DNA of 64,000 bases from Franzmannia pantelleriensis (lineage in GTDB: Bacteria > Pseudomonadota > Gammaproteobacteria > Pseudomonadales > Halomonadaceae), in contig NZ_FNGH01000001.1 of the NCBI RefSeq assembly GCF_900102875.1, positions 1 to 64,000 on the forward strand. The letters are read 5' to 3'. The notes beneath the pieces are model-generated. The model was given only the letters and a program-made list of their open reading frames with translations, did not search any database and was not told where the DNA came from. Of this stretch, positions 20,901 through 35,900 are shown piece after piece. Numbering within the stretch: position 1 is the first letter of the stretch; each line of letters starts with the position of its first letter. Made by a program: the position numbers and the translations under genes.

Positions 20901-23900
20901 CTTGCCTTCAATGCCTCGGCGGTAGCCAACGTCATCGACAATCTGACCCATGCCAGTATTGGCGACGGCGCCCTGATCAAGGTCGGCGACGGTCAGGTCG
21001 ATGAAGACGGGCCGGCGCTGCGGGTCAGCGCCAACGACGAGACCTACGCCATCAATATCACCGGTAGCTTCTCGACCTCCGGCCAGGCCGCGGTGGGTGC
21101 CTCGGCGGCGGTCAGCGTGGTGGATCGCGATACACGTGCGTGGATCGGTGCCGACAGCGGCGATCCGATCGTCTCGGGCCCGACTGGCACGCTGCTGGTC
21201 GGTGGCGACCTGGAGGTCAGCGCCGCCAACAGCGGCGTGGTGGTGGACCTTGCCGTGGCCGGTACCAAGGCCGGTGGCAAGGACAGCAACTCAGGCGGTG
21301 GCAGCAGTGGCAGTAGCGGCGATGATCCCGGCAAGTGGCCCAATAACCAGGCCAACTATGACAACGTCATCGCCGAGTTCAGCGGCAAGGCCGGTCAGGG
21401 CGGCGGCAGCGGCGGCGGTGGCGGCGAGAAGGGGGTGGCGATCTCCGGCTCGGCCATCGTTCACGTGGGCGAGGACAACGCCGTCGCGGCGATCCGCGGC
21501 TTGGATAAAGTCGCCGTGGACGGCGACGTGGCGGTGACCGCCTATGATTCGACGCATATCGGTATGCTCGCCGGGGGCGCTGCGATATCCACTTCGAGCA
21601 AGTCGGTCGCGGTGGCCGGCGCCGCGGCAGTGGCCATCCAGGGCGGCGAGACCACCGCCGAGGTCGCCGATATCGGCGACTGGCGTAGCGGCAACCTTTC
21701 CATAGACGCCGAGCTGGATGGTTGGAGCGTGGTGGCCGCTGCCGGCCTGGCGGTGGCCACCGGCAAGAAGGGCGCCGGTGTGGCAGGTTCAGCCGCGGCG
21801 CTGGTCTCCCAGCGCAGCGTCGATGCGCGCCTGCTGCGCCTCGAGTCTGGTCAGCTCGGCGAACTGGGTATCAGCGCCATGGACGCGTCGAATACCATCC
21901 TGATCGCTGGCGCCGTGGCCGCCGGCGGCAATGCCGGCATCGGTGCTGGCGCGGCGGTGAGCTTCATCAATCATCAGGTCGAGGCCCTCAGCGAGGGCGT
22001 CGGCAGTGAGAGCGACGATGGGCGCGTCGAGGTCGATTCCCTCTCGGTAGTCGCCGAGAGCGAAGCGCTGGTGATCTCGATGGCCGCCTCCGTTGGGGTA
22101 GCCACCGGTGGCAAGGGCTTTGGCCTGTCGGGCTCGGTGGGGGTCAATCTGATCAGCAGTCTGACCCAGGCTGCGGTGGTCGAGAGTCACTACCAGCTGC
22201 AGGGCGACGACCCCGACGTCGAGGTGCTGGCCACCGATCGTGCCAGCCTGTTTACCCTCTCCGGTGCCGTCGGGGTAGGCACCACCGCCGGCGTCGGTGC
22301 CGGCATCAGCATCAACTACGTGGGTGGCAATAGCGCGGTGCTCGGCGGCGACGAGGACGCCGAGGCCGGGGTGATCGCGCGGATCGAGGACAGCTCGCTG
22401 CGCGGCGCCCAGGAGGTCAGTGTAGCGGGCCGTACCACCGGGCTAAATCGCAGCCTGTCGATCGGTGCCGGGGCCAGCAAGCAGGTCGCCGGTGCCGGCA
22501 GCGTGGCGGTCAACTGGCTCGAGAACAGCGTTGCCGCTTATGTGGCCAACAGCGATATCGTCGCCGATGGCGACGTCAGCGTGGCGTCGCATCAGCAGGG
22601 CCAGCTGATTTCGATCACCGGCGCGGCGTCCGGCGCCGGCAAGGTGGCGATCGCCGGCAGCGTCAGTGTCAACCTGATCGACACGTCCGGCCTGTCGATG
22701 ATCAGCGGCGGTTCGATCGTCAGCGGTGGTGACATCGACGTGGTGGCGGTCTCCGACACCCTGGTGGTCTCGGTGGCCTTTGGCGGCTCTGCCGCCGGCA
22801 AGGTGGGCCTGGCCGGGGCGGTCACCGTCAATTTGATCTCCGGTCAGGCGGCGGCCATGGTCAATGACGGCGCCAAGCTCGAGGCCGACGGTGATATCCG
22901 CGTTGCCGCCGAGGACCGCGCCCGGGTGGTGGTGATCTCCATTGGTGCCGCCGGCGCCGGCAAGGTGGCCGGTGGCATCAGCGCCAGCACGGTGCAGACC
23001 GATAGTCTGATCATGGCCAGCGTCAGCGGCGCCACCCTCGATGCCGGTGGCGACGTGAAGGTGCTGGCGGAGCTGGCCGACGACGATGAGGAGTTCGACC
23101 TCGCCAGTGTCGGGCTCGGCGATGTCGACCTCGAGAGTGAAGGCGTCGACGGCGAGGACGATCTCGAGGAGGACGAAGAGTCGGATATCGCCCCGCGGGA
23201 CACGTCGAATCTCGACTTCTCCTCGGGGGTGATCAATATCAGCATCGCCGGTGCCGCTGGAGGTAGCGCGGCCGGCTCGGCCGCCGTGGGTCTCAACTGG
23301 ATGCGCTCCTCGGTGCGCGCGGAAATCGTCAACGGCGCCGACGTCACCGCGGGGGGTGACGTGAAGGTCGTGGCCGACGATAGCAAGGGCCTGGTCAATT
23401 TCGCCTTCGGCGTTGCCGGTGCCGGCAAAGTGGCCGGCGGTGGGGCGATCGCCTTCAACTACCTCGGCGGCGACCCCACGGATCCGTCGCGCACCATTGA
23501 AAATACCAGCGACGACGACGTCGATGCATCGGAAGACATGTTGATGCTCGACATGGGCGGTGATCCAGTCGCCTATGAGTTGGGCCAGATTGCCGCGGTC
23601 ATTGACGATGCTACGGTCACTGCCAACGCGGGTAACGTGGTCGTCGAGGCACATTCCGAAGCGCAGCTGCTGAATATTACCGCCGGGGGCGCCGCAGCGG
23701 GCAAGGTCGCGCTGGCCGGTTCGATCGGCATCAACTTCATGCAGAACGATGTGCTGGCGTCGATCCGTAACGATGCCGTCGTGACCGCCAAGGCGGGAGC
23801 AGCGGCCGACACGGGACACGTGATCGTCAGTGCGTCGGTTGCCCCGATCATGATCAACGTGTCGGGTGCCGCCGCCGGGGCCGGTGCCGCCGGTCTGGCT

Positions 23901-26900
23901 GGCGCCTCGGCGACCAACGATATGGCCTCGATTCTCAGCGCCAGGATTGACGGTGCCGATACCCGGGTAAGCGCGGATGGCGATATTCACGTCGAGGCGG
24001 CGCTGCTGCGAGTCACCGACGTACCCACCATCGACGTCGACGAGGATCTGATTCCAGACGAGAAAGACGATGAAGATCGCCCCGCCACGCCAGAGCCGGG
24101 CGACCAGATCTGGAGCTTTGCCATGTCAGGGGCGGGCGGTGGCAAGCTGGCTGTCGCCGGCGGCCTGTCGCTGAACTGGATGCGCACCAACCTCGAGGCG
24201 GTAGTAGCAGACGGTGCCGAGCTTGATGCAGGTGGCGATATTCGTCTGCAGGCCACCGATGATCTGGCCATGAACGCCTTCACGGTGGGCGGCGCCGGTG
24301 CCGGGGCCGTGGCGCTGGCGGGCTACTTCGCCTACAACTATATCGGCGGCGATCCGGATGACCCGACCAGCGCAGCGCCCAACCGGCTGCGCGCGGTTAT
24401 CGAAGGCTCGGCCACCCAGGTGACGGCGGGGGGCAACGTGGGGCTGCTGGCCGAATCGACCTCGCAGATCAATGCCTACACCTTGGGCGCCTCAGTGGCC
24501 GGCGTGGCCGCCCTGAGTGGTACGGTGTCGCTGAACTTTACCCGCAAGGAGATTCTGGCCGACGTCCAGGGGGCAACGGTTACGGCGGATGGCAGCATCG
24601 CCATCGTGGCGCAAGACGAAAGCCGCATCGACTCGGCCAGTGCACAGCTCACGGTCGCCGTCAAAGGCGGTGCGGCTGGCCTGTCGGTAGCCTATCACGA
24701 TATCCAGAACAGCATCGTCGCCGGCAGCCACAATGCCACCCTGGAAACCACCCAGGCGGGCGCCGGTGGCGGCGATATCGTTATCCTGGCGGACTCCCGC
24801 TCCTCCAACTGGGCGGTGCTGGCGGGGGTCACCTACGGCACGTTTGGCGCGGGTGCCGGCATTACCGGCAGTTCCTTGATCAATAACACCACCCAGGCAC
24901 GCATCGATGGCGGCACGGTGACCGCCGATGGCAACCTGGTGGTGCATGCGGATACCCACGACACCAGCAGCGTCAAGCTGGGAGCCGTTGCAGCCGGCGC
25001 CGTGGCCATCGGTGGCAGCGTCGGCGTCGATCTGATGGGCAGCAATTCGGAGGCCTGGATTGGCGGTGGCGCCGTGGTGCTGGCGAGGGCCAACGGCAGT
25101 GCACGCGATGTGGCCTTTGCCTGGGATGGTGCTCCGTCGGAAGTGGGTAGCAGTGACGACGATGGCCGTGAGCGTAACCTCAACTGGGGAGAGGGCGACT
25201 GGGACACCGAAGCGCGCAGCGGTGTGGTGGTGCTGGCCACCAGCCATATGGAGTTTCTGACCCTGGCCGTGGCGGTCGCCGGCGGTGTTGTCGGCGCCGT
25301 GGCGGCCAACGTCACAGTGGATGGCATCAACGGGCATACCCAGGCCTGGGTCGACGATGCCGAGGTGACCAGCGAGGCGGATGTAGTGGTGCGTGCCCTG
25401 CACCATGCCGATGCCGATAGCGGCGGCGGCTCAGCAGCGCTGGACCTTACCGCTGCGGCGACTGCCGGGGTGGACGTCAATCTGTTTGGTCATCGTACTC
25501 ACGCCTGGATCGATGGATCCGATTTTGCGGCCGATACGGTCATGATCAAGGCTGATGGGGATATCGATGTCGATGCGCGGGCGAGCGTCGATTTCCTGTC
25601 GGTGGTGATTGGCGCCAGTGTCGGCGGGGCAGGTGTTGCGGCATCTGGCTCGGCCAGTGCGGTGAGCATGGCGCTGGATACGCGCGCTTACGTGAAGAAC
25701 GTGACGCTGGAAGCACGCGACATCAACGTCAACGCCGACAATGACATCAGTGGGCGCTTTATCGCCGGGGCGGCCGCTGGCAGCGGCGGCGTGGGGATTG
25801 GTGCCAGCCTGGCCGTGGGCCTGTTCAACTCCAACGCCAGCGCCGAGGTGCTGGGGGCGACGCTGGACGCCGCACGAGATATCCAGGTCACTGCCAACCA
25901 GCAGATGGACATGGGCATTACCGTGGCGACTGGCGCGGCGGGGCTTGGTGCAGTGGCCGGCGCGGTATCGGTGATGATGGCCGATGCCGAAACCGTCGCC
26001 AGGGTCGTCAGCATGGACGGGCGCCATAGTGTGCTCGAGGCCGGTCGCGATGTCGCGGTGACGGCCACCACGACCACGCAGATCAACGAACGCGGATCGC
26101 CGGGGGACTATCTGCAGGCCGTGGGGGCTGCGGCGGTGGGGGGCGCCGGTGCGGGTGCCGCCGTGGACGTCATGGTGCTGCGTGAGCGGACCAGTGCCAC
26201 CGTTGGCAGCCACTCTCAGATCACCGCCGGGCGTCATCTGGATGTGCAGGCCGAGCTTAACCGGGTGCTGAATTCCACGGCGGTGGCCTTCTCGGCCACG
26301 GCAGCGCTGAGTATCAGCGGTGCCATCTCGGTGGTCAGCCTGGGCAGCGGGCTCAGTCAGGAAAACCAGGAGGAAGTCGAAGAACTCGGTACGCTGGTCC
26401 ACGACACCTTCGCCGACCTGCAGAACGGTGACTACGCGATGCAGGAGGAGAGCTCGGAGGGCGACTCCGGCGTTGATGATGAAGACGCCTTCGACGAGGA
26501 GGAACAGGCCCAGTTCGACGACGAGTTCGACACCCCGAGCAATGCCGGCAATCAAAATCAGGCCAATCGGGAGAGCACCAATGCGGCGCTCGATGACCTG
26601 ACCTTCGATATCGACTTCGACGCGGCATCGGGGCAGACCGTGGGTGATACCGCGGCGACGGTAGGGCGCAACGTCACCCTGACGGCAGGTGGTGACATCC
26701 GCGTGGAGGCCGAAGAGCAACTAACCATCCAGGCGATTACCGGCAGTGGTGCGGTCAGCGGTGTTGCCAGTGTGGGGGCCGCTATCACCGTTCTGGAGCT
26801 CAATGGTGCGGTGACAGCAACGGTTGGTTTCGGCAGCGAGCTCAGTGCTGGAGGGACGGTCCGGGTCAGCAGCGGTTTCGATGCCAATGCCGATCTGAAA

Positions 26901-29900
26901 GGCTATGGCGGTTCTGCGGCGCTGTCCGTCGCGGTTGGCGGCCAGGCGGTGACACTGATTGATCGCACCGAGCAGTTGAGCTATCTCGAGAGCGGTAATG
27001 CGCCGCACCAGGGGGTATCGATCCTCGCGGCGTCTCACCTCGAGGTGTTGGCGCACGCCGAACGGGATTACACCTTGACGGCAGCGGGCGGCGCCATTGG
27101 CCAGGTGGCGGCGGGTGTCTCTATCGGGATCGCCAAGCTCGAGGGCAATACCCAGGCCTATCTTGGCAGTCATACTCAGGTGGGCGACCGCTCTTATGAG
27201 CACGGCACGGTGCTGGCGTCTGTCAGTGTCTCTGCCACCAGTGAAGATTCTGTCAGCCTAAGTGTGACGGCAGTGGCGGCAGGCATTGGTGCCGGTGCCG
27301 GCAATCGCTCCCAGATCGACCTGATGACGGGCGTGAATGCCTGGGTCGATCAACATAGCTCACTCTATGCCGGTGCCGTGACGGTATCTGCCACCTCAAG
27401 ACCCGAACTTGACTCCAGGACCCTGGGTATTTCGGCCGGCGGGCTAGCCGTAGGCGTTTCGGAAACCCTCATCACCATGGGGATGGAGATCCAGGCGCGC
27501 ATCGGCGACATGCAGGGTGATGCGTCGGGGATCGATATCCTGGCGGAAACACTCGATGTTCGCGCCGCGCTGGAGCGGCCGGGGAGTGGCCACAACATCA
27601 ATGCCAAATCGACCGGTGCCAGTGGTGCCCTGGTGGGGGTCGATGCCACCGTGGTCAGGCTGCGTGATACTACCGAGGTCCTGGCCGAATTGGGCAGTGC
27701 CGCGGTAGTGACGCTGGCGGCCAACAGCACCCTCCAGGCGCGTCGTGAACAGGCGCTTCGCGACAGCCTCGACGGCACCATCGATCCCGACCAGTGGGAG
27801 GGCTGGATCGGCTCACCGTTGGAGGGGCTTTTCGAGCTGCCCGATCCTGACGTCTGGCTGAAGGTGACCGCTGTTCAGGAAAGTAGCATGAATGCGGCAT
27901 CCGACAGCTATGCCGGCGGTCTACTGGCCGCCGGGGCGTCGATCAACCGCTTGAACCAGGCGACTGAGACGACGGCGCGCATCGGTGAAGGAGCCGATGT
28001 GGTCAGCTTCGGCAGAGTGGACGTCATCGCTCGTACCGACCAGGTCAGTCGCATGGACACCTTGGCGGGTTCGGGCGGTCTGGTCAGTGGTGTCGGAGTC
28101 GGCGTTCGCGCCATCGCTGATTCCAGCGTCTTGGCGGAAGTGGCCGATGAGGCGTCGCTGACGCTGGTGGATACGCCGGATAGCATTTCCATCTCGGCGC
28201 TGCAGCGGGTCGATGTCGATGGTCAGATGCGTGCCGTGACCGGTGGCTTGATTGCCGGCGCCGGGGCTGAAGGCATCTATCATCTGACGCTCCAGACTCA
28301 TGCTCGGGTTGCCCAGGGAGCGGGCCTGCTGGCGTCGGAAATCAATGCCACCGCCACTACGCAAGCCATCAAGAGTGATAGGGTGAGTAACGATCAGGAC
28401 AACAGCCGTGGCGAGGTTTACGGCGTTGTCGCAGGCGGTGGTGCCTCAGTCGAGATTAGCGTCGATCTGGACACTCAGGTGCAGATCGATGATGACGCCA
28501 GCTTACGCACCAGTGTTTCGGTGAGCCCGGATGGCAGCGGCGGCAGCCTGGGCAGTGGCGATATCGTGCTGCGGGCGCTTAATGTGCTCGATCTGCAGGA
28601 TCGCGCTAGCCTTACCTCCGGTGGCTTGGGGGCTGGTGGCGGCATCACGACGCATATCGACGCCGACCAGGTGCTGGCACAGGTCCAACTGGGCAATGCC
28701 GAGATCGATGCCTTCGGTCAGTTCATCGCCTCAGCCAATAGCCAGGCGGACCTGAATGCCGTTATCAACATGGATGTGTATGGAGGCGCCAGTGTCAGCG
28801 TGGGGCTGGCGGAGATAGAGTTCCGTCCCGATAACCGGGTGATGATCAATAGCGCCAATATTCGCGCCGATGGCAACATCTGGCTGCTCGCCGGACGTGA
28901 CTCTCAGTTCGGCTATGATGAACACCGCATCGCCGCTGCCGTGGATACCTTTGCCGGCAGTGCATTGCCCTTCGATGACGTCGACGCGACGATTTCCGTA
29001 CTGCAAAACAATCAGATTTTGGTCGGTGGAGCGGCTGCAGTGCGTGGCGGGGGCGACATCAACCTGTTTGCCAATGACTATGATGCGGTACCCATGCTGG
29101 CCAGGGCCAAGGCGGTGAACTGGGTCAACTCATCCCTGGGGGCCATCGACAGCCTGCTGGGTGGTGGGGGCTTCGAGAATACCGGCGGCTCGACCAGCGC
29201 GGAATCGATTGGCGGGGTAACCGTCAATGGCCTGGTAGAGACAGGCATAAGCCGCGACCAGCGGCTGGTGATCACCCTGGCGGATGGCGTTGACCTGGAT
29301 GCCTTGGCGGCACTGGATCCAACGGACCCGGATGACTTCCAGGCGTTTCGAGATGCCATCGTAGCCGAGGGAGACTTCGACGATATCGGTTTCTCGGTTG
29401 GCTTCGGCCGCACCGATTCCGAACTGTTCCAGGCGCTGTATGAAGCGGAAGAGCGGTTGCAAGCCTACGTCGGGATCGGCTCGTCTCGTGCTGTAGAGCA
29501 GTTCCAGAGCGAAGTGGAGCGACTCAAGCAGAAGCTTGTCGATCTAGGCCTGGGCAGTACAACCGATCAGGGCCAGATCGTTCCGGAAAATCGCGAGGTG
29601 GTGGAGATCCAACTCGATGATATCGACGCGACGGCAGGCCGTATCCGGGTCTTGGCAGACTACCTGGTGGGCGACGGTGAGCTTATCTCTCCCACGGATT
29701 CCAATATCACCGTTCTCAACAAGTTGCCGGCTCGCCTGGTGGTCAACGACATCACCATCAACGAGCAGCTGGGTGGGGTCTATCTCAACGGCAGCATCAT
29801 GGCCGACGATGACGATATCAACGAACGCAACCAGCTGCCCGTTGGCATGATCGGCACCCACTTGGCTGATTTTGAGTATAACGGTGACCCCAATGCCCAG

Positions 29901-32900
29901 CCGTCTCCACAGATTACCATCGTCAACAGCTATGCCAATGCGGGCCAGATCGGTGATCTGGATGCCGCAGATATGGTCTATGCTGGCCTCGACGTGGATT
30001 CAGGCTATGACCTCTACCTGACGGAATTCGATCGTGACTTCGTCGACCCCAGTGTGCTGGTGCAGGGCAGCGTCTACGCCCCCCTGGCAGACGCGCTTAT
30101 CGCGGCGGGGCAGGACTTCGAGCTGGATGCTGAGGAAGGTAATCCCGACGCCTCCATCGTAGTGCGCGGGCTGGCGTTGCAAGCCACCGACAACATCACC
30201 ATCAACAGCAGCCGTTACACCGTAGGACCACTGCCGGAAGCGGTGATCCGAGACTTCACCTATGGCTGGGTGGAATCGGCGGATGGCAGTTTCTACAATT
30301 CGCCCAACTTCTCACTCCCCAGCTGGTTGAGCAACATTTTTGATGGGTTCGGATTTCTCGAAGAGTTGGAAGATGACGAGGATGATCTCCAAGAACTGTT
30401 CGATGCCCTGGAGAATTGGACCTATACCTCGGCGGCTCGCTCGCCGAGTCTGCAGGCGGCAAATATCTCTATCAATGCGGACTGGGTCAACGTCAACGGC
30501 CATATCAAGAGCGGGATCGACGAGTTTGATATCGTCATCACCCAGGCCGATGCCGACCAGATCCGCAATGCCAATCGCGGCAGTACCTTCCTTCTAACGG
30601 AGGCGTCCCAGAACAGCGGCGTCAACGTGGCCTACAATCCCGAGACGGGTCGCATCGAAGTTGACGACGTCATCGTGCGGGGGGGCAATGTCCATATCGA
30701 GGGACAGGTCCTCAACACAGGCGATGGCCTGATTGACGTGATGGCCGGTCATGGTCATATCAACATCGATAACCAGACCGACTATGCGCTGGACCTCGCC
30801 GAACTCAATGTGGTGAATACCGGTGCCGGCAACCTGACGATTATCGACCGTAGCCTGGAGACCGGTGAAGAGAGCCGGTTCGAGACCGGGTTCGATGAAG
30901 AGAGCGGTCTTTTCGTGGTCAAACGCACCGGTGAAGACGACGTTACCTTCACTCGTGATGAGTTGATCGCGCATGATGACTTCGCTTTCTCTCCCGAGGA
31001 AGGGCTACGCTACGCCTTCGAAGTCATGCAGGTAAAAGAAACTCGTTCCGAGTACACCATCAAGAGTTCCAGTTGGGCAGGGCTCGATGCTCTGGCGTCC
31101 GATCCGCCGGATGATTCCAGTAGCGATACGACGGAATTGGATCGCTATATCAAACCGGCGGGCTCCAACGAGAAAGGCTATGTCTACCGTGACAGCGATG
31201 AGGAGAGCCGTTACACGTATAGCCGAGATAGCCAAAACGAAGTGTCTACGCCTACCGCTGAAGAAGAAGGAAATGGCGTGGTGTATGTGGTGGGGCATAG
31301 CGGAGATCCTGATGATGCGCCGGATGGCGCTATCATGCTCGATGACGATAGCTATATTCCCGAAGGCTACTATGCCACTTCTGGCATGAACCATGTGAGT
31401 ACCAACTGGATCGGGACCAAAACCTACGAGCAGACCTTCTCGCGTAGCACGGTGAGTCACGTTACCCATCAGCATGATATCGCCGCCGACCGCGTAGTAG
31501 ATATCAACTTCTTCGGTAAGTCAGAGGGGCTTATTCAGGTCGAGTCGAAGGGTGACGTGGTGCTCTCTGACTCGCTGCAGAATACTACCGGTGAAACGCG
31601 CATCGATACTCAGGGCAGCATACGCTTCGCCAGCGACAACCCTGGCAACTGGCAGGTCAGCGGTGTCGACGTCATCCTCGAGGCCGACCAGGGGATCGGC
31701 AGGATGCAGCCTGGGCTGGATGACGAACCCGACATCGAGACTCTCGACGTGCTGACCCACGGTGGTCTGGTCAATGCCAGCAGTGAGCGTGGTGATATCC
31801 TGCTGGCCAACGCGATATCCGAACCGGCTGATCTGCGAATCGGCAATATTAGCGCCGAGCGTGGCGATGTCTATCTCGAGAGCTCACGCAGCATTCTCGG
31901 TGATGCCGGCGCCAGCACTCATATCAATGCCCAGTCCATCACCCTGCAGACGGATGGCGATATCGGCTCCGAAGGTGGTGATCTGAGTCCCTTGCGTATC
32001 AACAGCAGCGACCGTGGCAGCAACGTAGCTGCCACGGAGCGCATGGCGGACGTGCTGACGGTTCAAGCAGGCGGTGACGTGCATCTGGAAGAGGTGGAGG
32101 GTGACCTTCGCGTCTTCAGTCTGGTCGCTTCTGGCGACGTCCATCTAACGATCGATAGCAGCTTGATCGATGTCAACGAGATCGTCGAAATCGACGAGCG
32201 TACCTACGATGAGCTAAAGGATGGCGTATGGCAGGCGCTGTCGCTGACCAGCGATGACCGGGCCAATGATGCCATCGAGAATTTGGTGGCGCGGCGCACG
32301 TCCGAATACCAGGCCTATTGGGAGTATCGGCTTGCTACGTCCGATGATCGAATTGGTGACCTGGTGTATGGCGCCGAGTATGAACTGATTCAGTTGAACG
32401 ATGACGTTTCGGTATTGGTTCAGCGTAATGATGATGGCGATATCGTCAGTGCGGCCGACCTGGCGCCCAGTGGTAGCGAGGATAGCGCCACCATGCATCA
32501 GTTCCTGGGAGCAGGCAGCACTGCTATCACTACGCTTGAGCGCGGCGATGTATTACAAAATCCGAGCATCGACCTCGATAGCCTGGACGGGGACCTGCGT
32601 TTCGCGGTGGAAGCCCTGCTGGCCCAGGGCGGCGGGTTGATGGCGGCCAATGCCTTGGCTGGCGTGGCCTCGGGAGAGACACTTACCTACCGTAAGGTCG
32701 TGGGCTATGATCCCGACAGCTCGATTACCCTGAATGCTCAGGAGCGTGAGGCAACGGCGGCGTCGCTGCGCCAGAATCTGCGCGATGATGGCGTGCCGGA
32801 AGAGCAGATTGAGGCCGGTGTGGCGGCGGGTATCGAGACCATCGAGCAGTCCCGAACGGTCCGCTATCACGAGCTTCACGCCACTTTCTACGGTGCTGAG

Positions 32901-35900
32901 GTGCCAGATGACGAGCGTCCTCCTGAATATTACGACCAGAGCTGGCAGGCCAGCATCGATGAGGATGCCGTCCGCAGCAGCGTCAAGGTCTGGACCGAGC
33001 AGGAACTGCTCAGTCTGGTAGGCGAGGGGCTGCTTAAAGAAACCACTAGCACCCAGTTCGAGGTCCAGGAGCCTAATATCGAGGCGGGCGGTGACGTCCA
33101 TATTCAGGCGGGTGTCAATATCGGGTCCATTGATGATTATGTGGTCATCGATCTTTCGCGTGGAGACGATCAAGACGCCTCATTCGGCGCGCTCACCGAG
33201 CAAGAGCGGGTGCTGCTCTCCGCCGCCGAACGCAATGACATTAGCTACCTGGAAGGGCCGCTGATCGATGCCCAAGCCAGCTTCCGCAACCTCCAGGAAA
33301 CCAGCAGTGGCGATACCGAGCTCGAGCTGGTGCGCAGCGATGGTGGCGATTGGGGAGAGCTGACCCTCGACGCTGGAGACTGGCTCTATCTCAATGGGGA
33401 TACCCTCAATTATACCGCCAACGGCATCTACTTCGAAGTGGTGGCGGTGGACGGTAGTACCCTGTCATTGAGGACGGCCGCGGCAGAGGTTATCGCCGAA
33501 GAGCAGCGTGATATTCAGGTCGGTCAGGTCATGCTTGACCCCACCGACCAGGTGAATGATGGCAAAACGCTTAGCCATGTGGTGATTGACCAGCGCTCGG
33601 ACATTCAGATGGCGCTGTCCGCTACCTCGGCGGTCTATCTTGCCGCCGGTGGTTCGATCTATGTCGGCTCCGAGGGCGATATGACGATTGCTGAGCTGGA
33701 AGCGGGTCAGTCCGACGCGCTGGACGGCAATATTCGTATCAAGGTTCGCGGTGAGATTCTCTCACGAGATGCCTCGCTAATCGGTAACGGCGCCATCCTC
33801 GAGGCGGCTACCGGCGCGATAGGCACCGAGCAGCAGCGAGTCGAACTCGACCTGGGCAGCGGCTTGATAACGGCGCGAGCTCAGGAAGCGATCTGGTTGC
33901 ATGCCGTAGAATCCGCCAATATTGCGTCGATCTTCTCCGAGCGCGGTGACATTTCCGTGAGTGCGGTAAACCATATTGTCGATGGCCTGAGTCACGATCT
34001 GCTCAAAGTGCTCGCCCAGCAGGGCGATATCCATTTGGATGCCCAAGAAGGCAGTGTGGGGTCCATCGATGCGAATAACCCACTGGAATTGGAGGCGCGC
34101 CTAGGGGCTATTTACGTTAACTCTGCACAGGATGTCGCGCTGTGGACGCCTGACGCCGATATGCGTGTTGGGAAGATCGACGCGGCGAGCGGACGCGTAG
34201 AGCTGGGTGCCGATCTTTCTATCGTCAGCGCCAATCCGCATCATGATGCGTCCGAGCATGGCTACGACCCGCTGGCCGAGAACATCCATGCCGACGAGAT
34301 TTTGATGCAAACCGTGCTGGGCGGCATTGGCACGGTGTCGCAGGATCTGATCACTCGCAGCCAGGGCCGGCTAGACGTGGAAGCCGATAGCGGCGGCAGC
34401 GGGGCAGGATCGGTTTACATCACCGAGCTAAGTGACCAGCTGCTCCTGGGTACCGTTAGCGCCAGTGGTGGCGTGGCCGGCGGCGCTCTGGCCTTTATCA
34501 CCTCACTGGGCAGCATCCAGAATGGCCTGAGGGAGGACGAGAGCTATAATCTACTGTCTGCCAATGTCCATCTGATTGCCGCGGACGATATTGGCCGTCC
34601 GGACAAGGTGATCACCAGTCGAATAGGCAATCTTCAGGGGAGCTCCACTACGGGGGTTGTCTACTTGGATAATGCCGGTCATCTGACGGTAAATGAAGGT
34701 GGTGTCCAGGCCGGTGGCGACATCGTCTTGACCAGTAACAGCCCAATGACCATTTCCTCTGAGGGTGATGTGGTCTCGGAAAATGGCACCATTCGCCTGT
34801 ATGCCATGGAAAGCGCTGACCCCGACGATGGTACCGACACCATTACCTTCACCAATGATGTTCAACTCGTTGCCGAGAAGGCCATCCTAGTATATGCAGC
34901 CGACGGTATTATCGTCGAGCACGGCGTCACGCTGGAAGCGAAGGAGCGCATCGAGTTCGGCGTGGAGACCCATGAGTCCACACATGGTGCCCCCGACGAT
35001 ACGTTGGCGGTGAGCCATATCAACGGCACACTACTCGCCCCCGAGCTCAAGCTGGTTGGTGGAAATGAAAAGGGCCAAGTGTGGGAGCTTGGAGAGGACC
35101 TCCTGATACAAGTGCCGGTGGTTAGTATCGATACCGGCGACGGTGACAACGTCCTGACGCTGGGTGGTCGCATCGAGGCCGATGAGCTGACGCTGAGCGG
35201 CGGCCAGGACGATGATCATGTCACCTTCGACGGCGATCATCGCATTCGCGAACAGCTGGATGTCCAGCTCGGCGAGGGCGATGACGTGCTGCGCGTGCAC
35301 GGCAGCATCGATGCCACGGGCGGCAAGATGATCTTCGACGGCAATGCCGGCGACGACGACCTGATGCTGCACGCCGATGCGCTGCTCGGCGAGATCGCGC
35401 TGCTCGGCGGTGGCGGCGACAACCTGCTCACGGTGGTCGAGCTCAACGACCGCGATGAGCTGGTGACCCTGGACGGCGGCGACGGCAGCGATGTCTACCG
35501 TATCGTCACCCGCCAGGATGCCAACGCCAACTACGAGATCACCGTCAAAGATAGCGGTGCGATCAATGACGGCGTCGACTACCTCTACATCGAGGGCCGT
35601 GGCTATGACGGCTACGACGGCAACCTCGACCGGGATCTGAACCACGTTGGCAACGATGCCGAGGACCTGTTCCTGATCCGGCGCAACTTCATCGCCCGGA
35701 TGGAGGGCGATGGCGACAGCGGCGTCGAGGAAGGTGCCGCGGTGGAGCGCATCAACTACGACGACACCATGAACGGTCGGGTCACCGTCAACGGCCACGA
35801 GGGCAACGATGTGTTCGTGGTCGACGACACCTCGGCGCTGATGACCCTCGACGGCGGCAACGGCAACGACCGTTTCCAGATCGGCCAGATCTTCACCGAT

